A stretch of DNA of 64,000 bases from Hyphomonadaceae bacterium (lineage in GTDB: Bacteria; Pseudomonadota; Alphaproteobacteria; Caulobacterales; Aquidulcibacteraceae), in NCBI GenBank assembly GCA_019753105.1, contig JAIELJ010000012.1:124001-188000 (forward strand). Direction: 5' to 3'. The notes below the pieces were generated by a model, which worked only from the letters and a program-made list of their open reading frames with translations, had not been told where the DNA came from and did no database searches. Shown here in pieces: positions 45,430 through 54,660 of the stretch. Within the stretch, counting starts at the first letter, position 1; the number at the start of each line of letters is the position of its first letter. The position numbers and the translations under genes were made by a program.

Positions 45430-46197
45430 ATGAGACTTCAGGGCAAAGTAGCGATCATTACTGGCGCTACCGGCGGGATTGGCGAAGCCACGGCCAAACT
45501 GTTTCTTAAGGAGGGAGCCAAGGTCATGCTTGTCGGGCGCTCTTCGGAGAAGCTCAATAGCACGCGCAAGCGGTTGGCCGCTGATGCGCAACTGGCGCAC
45601 CATGTCGCCGACGCTGCTGACGAAGCGGCAAACGCCGCAGCGGTTGCCGCCGCCATCGAAGCATTCGGCGGCGTCGATATCATGATCGCAAACGCCGGCA
45701 CCGAGGGTGTGGTCAAGCCGCTTGAAGAGCATACGATGGCGGATTTTGAAGATGTGCTTCGCACCAACGTGCTCGGGGTTTGGCTCTCAATGAAGTATTG
45801 CGTGGAGCCGATGAAGAAGCGCGGTGGCGGCTCGATTGTGGCCCTATCATCCATCGCGGGCATGATCGGCTTTCCCCGCATGATCCCCTACATCGCCAGC
45901 AAGCACGCTGTCTTCGGCATGGTGAAGACGGCAGCCCTTGAACTCGCCGGGTTGAACATCCGCGTCAACGCGATTGGGCCCGGTCCGATCGCGAACCGCA
46001 TGATGGGATCTCTCGAAGCGCAGATGTCACCAGATGATCCCAAGAGCCAACACGAAGTGCTGAAGGGATTGGTTCCGATGAAACGCTACGGCACCAACGA
46101 GGAAGTGGCACATCTGGCGCTCTTCTTGGCCAGCGATGAGTCCTCTTATTGCACGGGTGGCATGCACATGGTCGACGGCGGTTTCATCGCTTCATAG
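45430..46197 (+). CDS. Short-chain dehydrogenase/reductase
   Basis: A 255-aa classical SDR. The cofactor motif is TGATGGIGEA (residues 11-20), followed by VGRSSEKL, which suggests NADP preference through the Arg. NAG appears in MIANAGTEG; the catalytic Ser is in ALSSIAG and Tyr-x-x-x-Lys in YIASKHA. The C-terminal YCTGGMHMVDGG is standard. A strong GGGGGAG precedes the ATG. Substrate unknown. Confidence 0.93.
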   Translation: MRLQGKVAIITGATGGIGEATAKLFLKEGAKVMLVGRSSEKLNSTRKRLAADAQLAHHVADAADEAANAAAVAAAIEAFGGVDIMIANAGTEGVVKPLEEHTMADFEDVLRTNVLGVWLSMKYCVEPMKKRGGGSIVALSSIAGMIGFPRMIPYIASKHAVFGMVKTAALELAGLNIRVNAIGPGPIANRMMGSLEAQMSPDDPKSQHEVLKGLVPMKRYGTNEEVAHLALFLASDESSYCTGGMHMVDGGFIAS

Positions 46198-46321
46198 GCC
46201 GTTGGCTGAAAAGGCCTTCGGGCTGCGTGCTTTGCGGTACCCGTGTTCGGCGATTATGCGCCGGCGCAGCGCGCGCCTAGCGATAGGCAGGATTTGATCG
46301 CGTTAGCCAGTCGACTCGCGG

Positions 46322-46516
46322 TTAGGCTCGTCTGCGGGTATCTTCGGGAGTCTTCACGCGCACGAACAGCGGGACCATTTTGCCCGACCAAATCTCAATC
46401 CGGGCCCCGCAATCGGTACAGTCAAAGCTACCGATATCGCGGATCGGAATTCTGACTTCGCGACGCTCGTAGGCGGCACCGCACTGGCACTGGACTGTTA
46501 GGTGGCGGAATCCCAT
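46322..46516 (-). CDS. Small zinc-ribbon-like protein
   Basis: A protein of about 64 aa with CQCG and CTDCG motifs spaced about 26 residues apart (VQCQCGAAYERREV ... FDCTDCGARIEIWSG), consistent with a four-cysteine zinc ribbon. A VPLF segment and a basic tail follow. Several starts are possible; I chose the ATG at 46516 just before the first motif. The longer reading frame (to 46621) has no clear ribosome site. A degenerate repeat (about 46273-46309) lies beyond its 3' end. Confidence 0.5.
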   Translation of the reverse strand: MGFRHLTVQCQCGAAYERREVRIPIRDIGSFDCTDCGARIEIWSGKMVPLFVRVKTPEDTRRRA

Positions 46517-46786
46517 CGGGGCGACCTGTCTAATTCGGGCTAGAACGCTAGCGTCTCTTGGTTTCGCGAACATTAGTGTTTCGCTTGATGACCGACTTTG
46601 GCGACGCCCGGCCGGCGCCACAGGCGCCAGCCGATTGCCATGGTTGGAGAGAGGCAGCCGCTCGATGAAATTCGCGCCCTGCCGAGGGCCGCCGCTGAAA
46701 CATTAACCAAACCTAAGCGCAGAGCAGATACCCTTATCGCAATCGGCTCCTCTCTGTACTTTCTCGAGTGCATTCGTGATCGCGCC

Positions 46787-48145
46787 ATGAAAACTCAGTC
46801 TTCGGGTCTCGATAGGCCGCACGCAGCGGTAGAGTTCACGAGTGCGATCAGCGTCATCCGACAGGCGACGGCATCACGCGTGGGCTTCGGCGCGCTTGCC
46901 GCGGCGATTGCATTTCTCGGCGCCGGTTGGACCTACGCAGCTTATTGGTTCATCGCTATGGCGGCGTGGGAAATAATCCTGCGCCCTAGTCTAGAGGCGC
47001 GCATCACAACGCCTCTTGATGACCGCCAGGCCGGACGCGCTTTTGCGTTACTCGCAGTACTCAATTTCATTGGTGCAACAGCATATTGCGTTCTTCCGGT
47101 TGCTAGCTGGACATCCGGGACAGCCATCGGTCAGGTGCTCGCGGCCACGTGGCTGTGTGGCACGGCAAGCCACGTCTTGGTGTACTTCTCCAACAGCAAG
47201 TTTCTGTTGGCGGCAAACTTGGTCCCTTCGGCATTGGTAGCTTTGCTCACGCCGCTGATGTTGGCGGAGGTCGGTTGGATCGAGAGAGTGCTTGGCAGCG
47301 TCGTGCTCGTAACCATTTTGGCCGCAACAGGCGTCTTTGCCCGTGATCGGAATTTTCTGTTGCAGACTCTTTCTGATGAAGCGCAGGCGCGGACTTCCGC
47401 AGAAGAGGCAAATGAAGCCAAGGCGCAGTTCCTTTCGATAATCAGCCACGAGTTACGGACACCAATCAACTCGGTGGTCGGCTACTCTGAAATGCTGCGC
47501 GAGGAACTTGCGGACAAAGGCGAAGCTCAGTTGAGCGATGATGCATCGAAAATCCTCAGCTCCGGGCGCGCGCTTCTAGGGTTGGTCAACCGCATCATCA
47601 CTTTGGCCCGGCTTGAATCGGGTGATGCCCTCGTTGAGCCGATCACCGTGAGACTGACAGACGTGGTGCTGGGAGCAGCCGAGGCCGCGCGCGAACTTGC
47701 CGAGGCAAATGGTAATAGCCTCACGGTGTATGCAGACTCCATGGGTGTCGCCGCCCTCGACCCCGAGATGTTTGGCCAGTGCGTTACAGAGTTATGCAAC
47801 AATGCCGCAAAGTTCACGCGTAACGGTGAAATCAAAGTCATTGCGAAGCGGGTCAGGGTCCGCGGCGTAGAGACGCTTCAGGTTGACGTGGTCGATACGG
47901 GTGTCGGCATCGATGAGGCTATAGCCGAAAAGATTTTCCTACCCTTCGTGCAAGGCGACAGCAGAGCTGATCGCCGTTTTGAGGGCGCTGGCACGGGGTT
48001 GGCGGTCGTTCGCGCGTCGGCGCGCCTCATGGGCGGAGAGGTGAGTTTCTTGAACAGAGAGGGCGGTGGCACAGTATTCACCCTTCGGGTGCCAATCGCG
48101 GGCGTTGCGAGCGATGAAACGAATGAGTTGACACGCGTGGCGTGA
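46787..48145 (+). CDS. Orphan membrane histidine kinase (HisKA)
   Basis: A 452-aa kinase. Five or six membrane helices (about residues 33-190) form an unrecognised sensor. A short coiled segment leads to a HisKA domain with the phosphoacceptor His in FLSIISHELRTPINSVVGY. The HATPase domain has the N box QCVTELCNNAAKFT, the G1 motif DVVDTGVGID and the G2 motif GAGTGLAVVRA. No response regulator lies next to it. The ATG at 46787 gives a sensible N-terminus; the longer open frame is not supported. Confidence 0.88.
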   Translation: MKTQSSGLDRPHAAVEFTSAISVIRQATASRVGFGALAAAIAFLGAGWTYAAYWFIAMAAWEIILRPSLEARITTPLDDRQAGRAFALLAVLNFIGATAYCVLPVASWTSGTAIGQVLAATWLCGTASHVLVYFSNSKFLLAANLVPSALVALLTPLMLAEVGWIERVLGSVVLVTILAATGVFARDRNFLLQTLSDEAQARTSAEEANEAKAQFLSIISHELRTPINSVVGYSEMLREELADKGEAQLSDDASKILSSGRALLGLVNRIITLARLESGDALVEPITVRLTDVVLGAAEAARELAEANGNSLTVYADSMGVAALDPEMFGQCVTELCNNAAKFTRNGEIKVIAKRVRVRGVETLQVDVVDTGVGIDEAIAEKIFLPFVQGDSRADRRFEGAGTGLAVVRASARLMGGEVSFLNREGGGTVFTLRVPIAGVASDETNELTRVA

Positions 48146-48208
48146 TCCGTTCTCGCGTACCTAGCGAATGGCTGAAGCCTGGCCTTGCTGTCATCCCGTG
48201 TCGGAGGC

Positions 48209-48306
48209 CAAGCGGCACTCCTCGGCGATAGTAGGTCGGTCGAAGGACGCTGACGCGATCGTCAAGATTTGAGCGACTAAGCCGGTCGTGATTTTGTAGG
48301 CGACGG
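48209..48306. repeat. Dispersed ~100-bp intergenic repeat, copy
   Basis: Two linked blocks are recognisable: CAAGCGGCACTCCTCGGCGA, then about 40 bases later TTGAGCGACTAAGCCGGTCG followed by TGATTTTGTAGGCGACGG. The same blocks in the same order occur at 50.6, 54.0 and 54.8 kb. It sits directly downstream of the histidine kinase gene, and nothing else is seen in the 268-base gap apart from a GTTAGGC heptamer 2 bases before the next start. Confidence 0.6.
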
Positions 48307-48413
48307 CGTACCTTGGCCCAATGCTGACGCTGGTCCAACCGTCGCTGTTGGCACGGGGCTAAACGTCCCCGCGCAATTGCAAAGGCGCCCGACTGCGAGC
48401 AAATCGTTAGGCC

Positions 48414-49450
48414 GTGCCCGACCCCGTCACCATTCTGCTTATCCTGCTTGCCTACCATAGTGCTGCGCTCGCTTTGCTTCTGTACTGGCGCACGTCAGTG
48501 CGGGCTCTGCCGGTGTTTTTAGCGGTGCTTGCGCTGCACATGACGCTCAATCTGATCGCGCGCGGCGGCGCTGATGTGTTCGGGCTTACCTCCGCCGTCG
48601 GGCTTCTCTACGGGCCGCTGATCTATCTGCTGGTGCGGGAAGCGGCCTTCGCCAATCGTCAACTCCATTGGAAGGATGCTTGGCTTGCGACGCCGTTCGT
48701 CGTTGGGCTGATAGTGCCTGCTGAAGGCGATCTGCGCCCTTGGCTCGCTCTAGTGGTCACGGGCGCCAGTCTCGCTGGGGCGGTCCGCGTGCTCCTGATG
48801 TTTCGCGCCGCGGCGGCGCTCAGCCGTACCTCACGGGGCTTGGCGCGCATGCACTGGTTGGTCTGGGCGGTCGCGGGCACCATCGCCTTGGCTGCGATCG
48901 ACGCTATTCGACCATGCTGTCCACATCCACATCCACAGCCGCGGCGTCGCCCGACTTGGACTACGCGATGTTCGGGCTCACGCTGGTAGGATTGATCGCG
49001 CTCACGAGCTGGCTGGCTTTCGGCGCCTCCGAGCACGTCCGGCAGGGTGGGCCACTGCTGGCTGGCGAGCAAAATCTGCCGAACGAGCCGACGAGCGAAA
49101 CACCCAGCGCCGAAGCGGCGGCAAACTTCGCGCGTATCGAACACTTGATTGAGACAAGGTCTTTGTTTCTTGAGCCAGGATTGCGGTTGGCTGACTTGGC
49201 GGACGCCGCAGCGTTGACGCCTCGGGAGGCTTCACACGCCATCAACGCCTGTTTTGGCAACAACTTCTCTGCCTACATCAATGAGCACCGCGCCCGCCAT
49301 GCGCAGGGCTTGATCGACGCAGGAGCGAAGACCTTTCTAAAGGTTGCGATGGCGTCGGGCTTTAGTTCGAAAACTGCATTCAACGAAGCCTTCAAGAAGC
49401 TGACTGGGCTGACGCCCACAGAATATGCACGTGGACGTCCAGAATCGTGA
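48414..49450 (+). pseudogene. AraC-family regulator with membrane N-terminus, frameshifted
   Basis: The first frame (from GTG 48414) encodes membrane helices up to MHWLVWAVAGTIALAAIDAI, then runs into a Pro/His/Arg-rich tail and a stop at 48989. The frame shifted by one base continues the expected protein from about 48910: STMLSTSTSTAAASP, another helix (FGLTLVGLIALTSWLAF), and a typical AraC helix-turn-helix (LRLADLADAAALTPREASH, FLKVAMASGFSSKTAFNEAF, LTGLTPTEYARG). A one-base loss around 48900-48912 explains it; a tandem TCCACA tract follows immediately. It is a recent pseudogene, a sequencing error, or a frameshift product. Confidence 0.8.
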
Positions 49451-49537
49451 TCGCGAACGTCGCGTTTCGCAATCGCGGACGAAATCGTCGCTCTTTCGAA
49501 CTTGTTTGTCGTCGTTGCAGTCAGCGGCGAGTCCTCC

Positions 49538-50605
49538 ATGTCCAATACAAAGCCATTGTCGAGATTCTACGGCTGGCGTTGCAGCCGAACGGTCAGCACC
49601 GCGATAATCGGCCTTGCGGTTGCGCTTGCGGGGTGCACGACCGGCGCCGCGCCTGTCGCTCACCGGATGTCGACGGAATATCTGGCAGTAGCCGCCGCGG
49701 CCTCTGAGGCTATCCGCGACAATCATTATGATCCGAGCGCCCTCAACGACCCCGCTTATCGCGCCACAGAGGCCAGCGTCGTGACATTGGCAGCGCAAGC
49801 ATCGAGTCGGGAAGAGTTCATTTCCGGGTTCAACAGCATTTGGCGGGAGGGACCATTTTCCCATGTGCGACTGACCGAAGCTCGCGCCAGTGCTGCGGAC
49901 ACTGCCGTGCAACTCGACCAGCTCCGGGTTGGAGAGGGCGCGCGTTTAACGTGGGAGGGCGATGTCGCGGTGTTGACTGTCACGACGCTGATTGGCGTCG
50001 ACACCATCGAACAGATTGATGCTGCCTATGATGAAATCACCTCTCGCGGCGCATCGGGGCTGATCATCGACATGCGCAACAACGAGGGCGGCGCGTTCGC
50101 CGTGCGCCCGCTGATTGGGCATCTAATTGATACGCCGTTCGATGCCGGCGCCTTCGTCTCTCGACACTGGACCCAAACCGATCGCACGCGTGGGCCGACG
50201 CGGTCAGAGATTGAAGCGCTGTCGCCCTGGGAAGGCTGGTCGCTGATGTCGTTCTGGCGCGATGTCAGCGAAGCGCCAGTCACGCGGCTGCAGTTCACGC
50301 CGATGGCCCCACGCTACGGAGGGCCGGTGTTTGTGCTGATCGGGCCGCGTAGTTTCAGCGCTGCTGAACTCGCAGCCGACGCTTTGGCGACCTCTGGCCG
50401 CGCAACCTTGATTGGGGAGACGACAGCAGGCCGAATGCTGTCGCAGCAGCCATTCGATTTGCCAAACGGGTTTCAGTTGTTCTTGCCAACAGCCGACTAT
50501 TACGGCTTCCGCACCGGCCGCATAGAAGGGGTTGGTGTCGCGCCCGATGTCGCCATCGCTGTCGATGATGCAATGGCTGAGGCTCTATCTAGGCTTGGTC
50601 GCTAG
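49538..50605 (+). CDS. S41 peptidase-like lipoprotein
   Basis: A 355-aa exported protein with a lipobox LAGC (Cys33). The tail-specific protease (S41) core is visible: LIIDMRNNEGGAFAVRPLIGHLI (partly: IIDMRNNEGG), the nucleophile region IGPRSFSAAELAADALA, and IGETTAGRML. No PDZ domain is seen. S41 proteins are periplasmic processing proteases. A related gene follows at 50.8 kb. The start is the ATG giving a signal peptide; no strong ribosome site is visible. Confidence 0.82.
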   Translation: MSNTKPLSRFYGWRCSRTVSTAIIGLAVALAGCTTGAAPVAHRMSTEYLAVAAAASEAIRDNHYDPSALNDPAYRATEASVVTLAAQASSREEFISGFNSIWREGPFSHVRLTEARASAADTAVQLDQLRVGEGARLTWEGDVAVLTVTTLIGVDTIEQIDAAYDEITSRGASGLIIDMRNNEGGAFAVRPLIGHLIDTPFDAGAFVSRHWTQTDRTRGPTRSEIEALSPWEGWSLMSFWRDVSEAPVTRLQFTPMAPRYGGPVFVLIGPRSFSAAELAADALATSGRATLIGETTAGRMLSQQPFDLPNGFQLFLPTADYYGFRTGRIEGVGVAPDVAIAVDDAMAEALSRLGR

Positions 50606-50703
50606 CGGCTCCTTGCGGCGAACTTGAGCCGTCCACGCGGTCAGGACGCCAGCGGCAGCAATTGAGCGAGTAGGCCGGTCGCAGAATTTTGCGCTACGAC
50701 GCC
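50604..50703. repeat. Dispersed ~100-bp intergenic repeat, copy
   Basis: The copy begins at the stop of the S41-like gene: GCGGCTCCTTGCGGCGAACT TGAGCC, then GCAATTGAGCGAGTAGGCCG and GTCGCAGAATTTTGCG. It has the same block order as the copies at 48.2 and 54.8 kb. The remaining 130 bases to the next gene show nothing recognisable besides its ribosome site. Confidence 0.6.
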
Positions 50704-50834
50704 CGCTGGTCCTTTGCTGACAGTCGCAGGCCGAATCCGCAGCGGGCGTGGAGCTCAAGCATCTGAGTAACGCCAGTATTGCATCTATACCGCCCCGCCG
50801 CCGCATCCAGATTTTATGGATTAGGAGACGGTAG

Positions 50835-52274
50835 ATGCGAGTTGTTTTAGTGGCTGCGCTCATAACTCTTCTCGGTGTGAGAGCAGGGCACGCTGATCCT
50901 GGATGTGTCGCTGTGTTCGAAGAAATTCGCGCCGCCGTTGAAACCGATTATGTGGGATTTCCAATCGCGATCGCGTCGGACGCCTCGCGCTTGCAGCAAT
51001 ACCATGCTGATGTCGCGATCGGGCGCGCCGCAGCTGCATCCGCCTCACCAACGCAATGCAGCGTCGCCCTACAGCGTTTCGTTGAGAGCGTGGATGATCC
51101 GCACGTCTTCTTGCTCGAGCGTCCTATTCTTACCGAGACAGAGTCTGCAGCGCATCGCGCGGGCGCTGAGCGAATGCGTTTGTCGCGCCGGGTCATGGCC
51201 CGCGCTGCTGCGGCACGAGGGGGGCTGGAAGGTGTTTGGGCGACGCCCGAATTTGATGTCGTGATCGTTCCTGGCGCCCGGCGTGGCGTATTCGCGGCCG
51301 TCGTCAGTGCTTCGCGTAACGAAACTTGGGCGCCTGGTGATATCGCGGGGCGCTTCGTGCGCGACGGCGCGTATTGGCGCGCGACGCTGTACCAAGGCGC
51401 AGACCGTGTTCCGATGCGCGTGCGTGCGGCTCTGCAGCGCGACGCCCAAATGCTCCATATGCCGCCGACGACCTGGGGCCGGCGGACGGACGCGGCAAAT
51501 GGCTTTGACCCCGAACGACCGCGATCACCGTCCTTTGTCTTAATCTCAAATCGAGTAGCGCTACTTACCATTCCGTCGTTCTCGCCAGAACACCGGGAGA
51601 CGCTCGCTGGCCTGCTCATGGAACATGACCAAGCTATACGCGCGCGCGAGCTGCTAATCCTTGATCTACGCGGCAATGAAGGCGGGAGCTCCACGATCGG
51701 ATTTCAGCTCCTTGAGCCTTATTACGGCGCGCTGCAACTTGAACCGTTCGACGGCCCGCGGCCCCACCCTGGCGCGATCTCATCGCCGCGCATGCTGCGC
51801 CATTACAGCGCCATGCGCGACCAACTGCCTGCGGATAGCGATGCACGGCCAATCTTTGAGGGCTTCATCGCGCGAATGGAGGAAGCGCCAGGAACCGTCG
51901 TGCCGTTCTTTGACAACGCGGACATTTCTGCGAGCTTCTACACCCGCGGTGCGCCGCAAGCCGTGCATGAAGCGCCTCCTCGAGTTGCGATCCTAGTTGA
52001 CCGCCATTCTGTCAGTGCAGCCGAAGCGTTTGTAATTGAAGCGCGGCGGAGTAGCCGGGTCACCATCTATGGCGAACCAACGGGGCGGTCGATCGATTAT
52101 CAAAACGTCGCAATGTTCACGGTCGGCGAGGGGCCGCTACGGCACTTCCTGGGCCTGCCAACAATGGCGTCATCCGATGAGCTACCGGCTCGTGGCTTCA
52201 ATCGAACAGGTGTTCCGGTCGATGTGGCGCTTCAGACCGGGACCGACTGGGTGGCGACCGTAGCGGCGCCCTGA
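50835..52274 (+). CDS. Exported S41 peptidase-like protein
   Basis: A 479-aa protein with a Sec signal peptide (VLVAALITLLGVRAGHA) and an S41-type catalytic half: LLILDLRGNEGGSSTIGF, LVDRHSVSAAEAFVIEARR with the presumed nucleophile Ser, and IYGEPTGRSIDY. The N-terminal half is unrecognised. A GGAG lies about 8 bases before the ATG. Together with the previous gene it forms a divergent-sequence pair of secreted S41 proteins, separated by a repeat. Confidence 0.85.
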   Translation: MRVVLVAALITLLGVRAGHADPGCVAVFEEIRAAVETDYVGFPIAIASDASRLQQYHADVAIGRAAAASASPTQCSVALQRFVESVDDPHVFLLERPILTETESAAHRAGAERMRLSRRVMARAAAARGGLEGVWATPEFDVVIVPGARRGVFAAVVSASRNETWAPGDIAGRFVRDGAYWRATLYQGADRVPMRVRAALQRDAQMLHMPPTTWGRRTDAANGFDPERPRSPSFVLISNRVALLTIPSFSPEHRETLAGLLMEHDQAIRARELLILDLRGNEGGSSTIGFQLLEPYYGALQLEPFDGPRPHPGAISSPRMLRHYSAMRDQLPADSDARPIFEGFIARMEEAPGTVVPFFDNADISASFYTRGAPQAVHEAPPRVAILVDRHSVSAAEAFVIEARRSSRVTIYGEPTGRSIDYQNVAMFTVGEGPLRHFLGLPTMASSDELPARGFNRTGVPVDVALQTGTDWVATVAAP

Positions 52275-52321
52275 TGGGTTTCGGGGTAGTTGCCACCCTC
52301 ATTGTAAGCCGAGCATTTTCG

Positions 52322-52410
52322 CAACGTCCGACGTCGGCGATGGCCAGCCTTAGCTCGCGAGGCATGACCAAGGGCAGGAGTTGGGGCACTAGGCCTGTGG
52401 TGAAATAGCA
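52322..52410. repeat. Dispersed intergenic repeat, weak copy
   Basis: ACGTCCGACGTCGGCGATGG and, about 35 bases later, GGAGTTGGGGCACTAGGCCT GTGGTGAAAT resemble the two blocks of the repeat at 50.6 kb with more mismatches. It follows the second S41 gene. Confidence 0.35.
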
Positions 52411-52453
52411 CGTCAGCTGGACTGACGCGTTGTGCGAGGGCCGGAAGCCGACG

Positions 52454-52681
52454 TTATGAGCCCAATTTCATCGACGCGTCTCGAAGCGGTTCAGCTGCGA
52501 GCGCGCGACCGCATGAACGCGGCGCGGCGCGGGACCATTCGAGACCCGCTGTGTCGCGGCTTGCAGCACACATGCGTCCACCGTCGCGCCACCAGTTCTC
52601 TGTCGGTTCGAACGCGAGGCCCGCGCAGCCACCGCAGGGCGCGAGCGCCAGCAAAGCAAGTGCTCTAAACGTCTTGTTCAT
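52454..52681 (-). CDS. Putative small lipoprotein
   Basis: A 75-aa product starting MNKTFRALALLALAPCGGCAG, which looks like a lipoprotein signal (GGC, Cys19), followed by a Trp- and Cys-containing short domain. GGTG lies about 5 bases before the ATG. No family recognised; coding status is uncertain because the length is small and the region is GC-rich. Confidence 0.35.
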   Translation of the reverse strand: MNKTFRALALLALAPCGGCAGLAFEPTENWWRDGGRMCAASRDTAGLEWSRAAPRSCGRALAAEPLRDASMKLGS

Positions 52682-52731
52682 TTTCACCGCCACGCTTTCC
52701 CGCTCCCTCTGACGCGTGCCACGTGATTAGT

Positions 52732-53439
52732 TCAAATCCTGTAAGCGATAGAAAAAACCAATCCGGCATCGCCGCGATCGTCGTCGAGATCGTTGTCGAT
52801 ATAGGCCAAACCAAATTCCGCGCCGGCGATCTCGGTGGTCAGACCGATGGACCAGTCTAGTTTTTCCCCCGCACCCATGGCGAATTCGTTCTCCGACCAA
52901 CCGATGCTTGCGGCCGCCGTCCACGGTCTATTGTTGATGCTCCCAAGCGGCGTGCGCGCGCGGAGGCTGATGGTGAGCCCGTATTCGTCGTTGAGCGCCT
53001 CTTGTGGCGGTGCGTAGTTGATCGAGAGCGTAGCGTCGATCGGCCCCACAGGATGAGAGACACTTGCTTGCGCTACTGCAAAGGGATCGGCTTCGCCGCC
53101 GAAGAAGAAGACAGTGCTAGCGCCGAGGCTGATGTCGGTCTCGCCGAACTCGAAGCGCTGTGCGCCGAAGAGAACGAGTTGGGCGTTCGAACCCTTGCGC
53201 CCCTGCATGCTGGTGGCAAAGGCGCCGATGCTCCAGCCGTACTCGTGGCGGATGTCGAACCGGCCTTGGACAGCTGGATCGCCATTAGATTGGGTAACGC
53301 CGTTGCGGCGATAGTCGGAGACGAGCGCGAGTTCGCCGGAGACGTGGAAGGGTGATGACGGGCTCGGCTCTGCGTCGCCGTCCTGTTTCATCCCGGCAGC
53401 AACTGCGGCCGCGCCGCTCAGTATGATGTATTCCAGCAC
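52732..53439 (-). CDS. TorF-family putative outer-membrane porin
   Basis: A 235-aa protein. After a short hydrophobic start, FHVSGELALVSDYRRNGVTQSNGDPAVQGRFD (partly: SGELALVSDYRRNGVTQSN) matches the TorF/TIGR02001 pattern of small outer-membrane barrels. Alternating hydrophobic strands continue to the end, which finishes with an aromatic-containing terminal strand (GLVFSIAYRI). The signal peptide is short and atypical (MLEYIILSGAAAVAAG), so the true start may differ. Confidence 0.8.
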   Translation of the reverse strand: MLEYIILSGAAAVAAGMKQDGDAEPSPSSPFHVSGELALVSDYRRNGVTQSNGDPAVQGRFDIRHEYGWSIGAFATSMQGRKGSNAQLVLFGAQRFEFGETDISLGASTVFFFGGEADPFAVAQASVSHPVGPIDATLSINYAPPQEALNDEYGLTISLRARTPLGSINNRPWTAAASIGWSENEFAMGAGEKLDWSIGLTTEIAGAEFGLAYIDNDLDDDRGDAGLVFSIAYRI

Positions 53440-53659
53440 TAAGCGTCCCCCGACGACCCAGTGCGCGAACGCTAGCCCAGATCAACGACCAGCGCGAAGC
53501 AATTCGGCGAAAGGCCCGACCGAAGGTGTGCCGCGCTGCAGCATCGAAACCGATGGCTGGTTGGGAAAGAGCTCGCCGCAGAGTCAGCGCTGCGCCATGT
53601 CACTTTGCCTAGGCCGCGTTACTGCTCAGCGCTATCGGTAGTCCGATGCGGAGGGGATG

Positions 53660-54012
53660 ATGGGTGGTATCACGTCGCGTACGGCGCTAGGCGCTGTCGG
53701 GCTCTCTCTTGCGATCTTGGTGGGTCGATCGCTCTTCGCACCTATGGCGACCGAATACGCGCAATGGATATTGCGCGCTTGAACAACATCGAAAACCCCG
53801 ATCTGATCTTCCCTGGCCAAGTTTTGATGCTGCCTCAGGTCGAGCGTCGTTGCAGGCGGACTCAGTATCAAGAAACGTCTTACGTGGTTGGTGCTGGTGC
53901 TAGTTTTGAACGAGCTCGCCCGCTAGATCGCAGACTGTTCAGTCCGCCAAGTGAACGCCAGCCGGATCAGCGCAGGATGCGAGTCACGGCAAGTGATCGC
54001 TCACCAGATTGA
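53660..54012 (+). pseudogene. Internally deleted copy of the LysM lipoprotein gene
   Basis: The start region (GAGGGGATGATGGGTGGTAT and following) and the LysM-to-stop region are clearly homologous to the intact gene at 62546-63283. The copy's product still reads YGDRIRAMDIARLNNIENPD and ends RRLFSPPSERQPDQ. Comparison of ATG-to-motif distances (83 bases here, 468 there) shows about 385 bases missing between the signal peptide and the LysM domain. The loss is not a multiple of three, so the signal-peptide frame and the LysM frame no longer match. Over 60 bases around the LysM core are nearly identical, suggesting a recent duplication or gene conversion. Confidence 0.85.
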
Positions 54013-54040
54013 TGTCTCTCAACACCCCGCCTCTCTGAAT

Positions 54041-54140
54041 CAACGGCAACTATCGGCGAACCTGAGCCGGTAACTCGGGCAGGGCGCGATAGGCAGGTTT
54101 GGAGCGCGCTAGTCATTTGAGAAATTTGCGATTGACCCGG
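54041..54140. repeat. Dispersed ~100-bp intergenic repeat, copy
   Basis: CAACGGCAACTATCGGCGAA CCTGAGCC starts the copy; GCGCGATAGGCAGGTTTGGA GCGCGCTAGTC follows. It lies between the LysM gene remnant and the META lipoprotein gene. Confidence 0.55.
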
Positions 54141-54180
54141 CGCTGCCCCGAGGATTTTCCTGGTTAGGTGCGCAATCGCT

Positions 54181-54660
54181 TTATGGAGGCGGCGCAGTCG
54201 TCGCGGGGTGAGTGACCGTGGCAAAATCATCGACACGCAAGTTCAGCAAAGCTTCGCCCTGTTCTTGAGGCAATAGCTCAAGCGCCTTGCCCCGTCGCCG
54301 GAAGCGATGCACTGAGGGCAGCACGCCGAGGAAGCGGGCCTCGTGAGTGGCAGCCTCGGGGCTCGCACATTCACCTGGGTTTTCTTGGATCGATCCTACG
54401 GCAAGGGCGTCAGAGAAAGCCGTCATCGATGATGAGAATTGATTGCAGCCGGTGAAGCCCGTGATCGCGCCGGTGCTCGCGTCGATTTCCATGTAGACTT
54501 CCACGTCTTCTCCCAAGGATGCGCCGGCTATCTGTTGGATCACCCACGATCCACCAAGCTCATCGGGCAGCTCGCCCTGAGCAGACGAGCCACAATTCGA
54601 CAATCCTAACGCCGCCAAACTCAGGAGAGCGAGACGGGGCAGGGAATTTGCGCGCCGCAT
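54181..54660 (-). CDS. META-domain lipoprotein (HslJ-like)
   Basis: A 159-aa lipoprotein (lipobox LSNC, Cys23) with a META domain: GGSWVIQQIAGASLG, MEIDASTGAITGFTGCNQFSSS (partly: ITGFTGCNQFSSS), and a C-terminal block LPSVHRFRRRGKALELL. META-domain proteins are periplasmic or outer-membrane and some affect stress or antibiotic tolerance; function here is unknown. Confidence 0.88.
   Translation of the reverse strand: MRRANSLPRLALLSLAALGLSNCGSSAQGELPDELGGSWVIQQIAGASLGEDVEVYMEIDASTGAITGFTGCNQFSSSMTAFSDALAVGSIQENPGECASPEAATHEARFLGVLPSVHRFRRRGKALELLPQEQGEALLNLRVDDFATVTHPATTAPPP

Noticed and set aside
52725-52745. T-loop-like GTTCAAATCC next to position 52731
   Set aside because: No acceptor, D or anticodon arms surround it, and the bases are the 3' end of the TorF-like gene.
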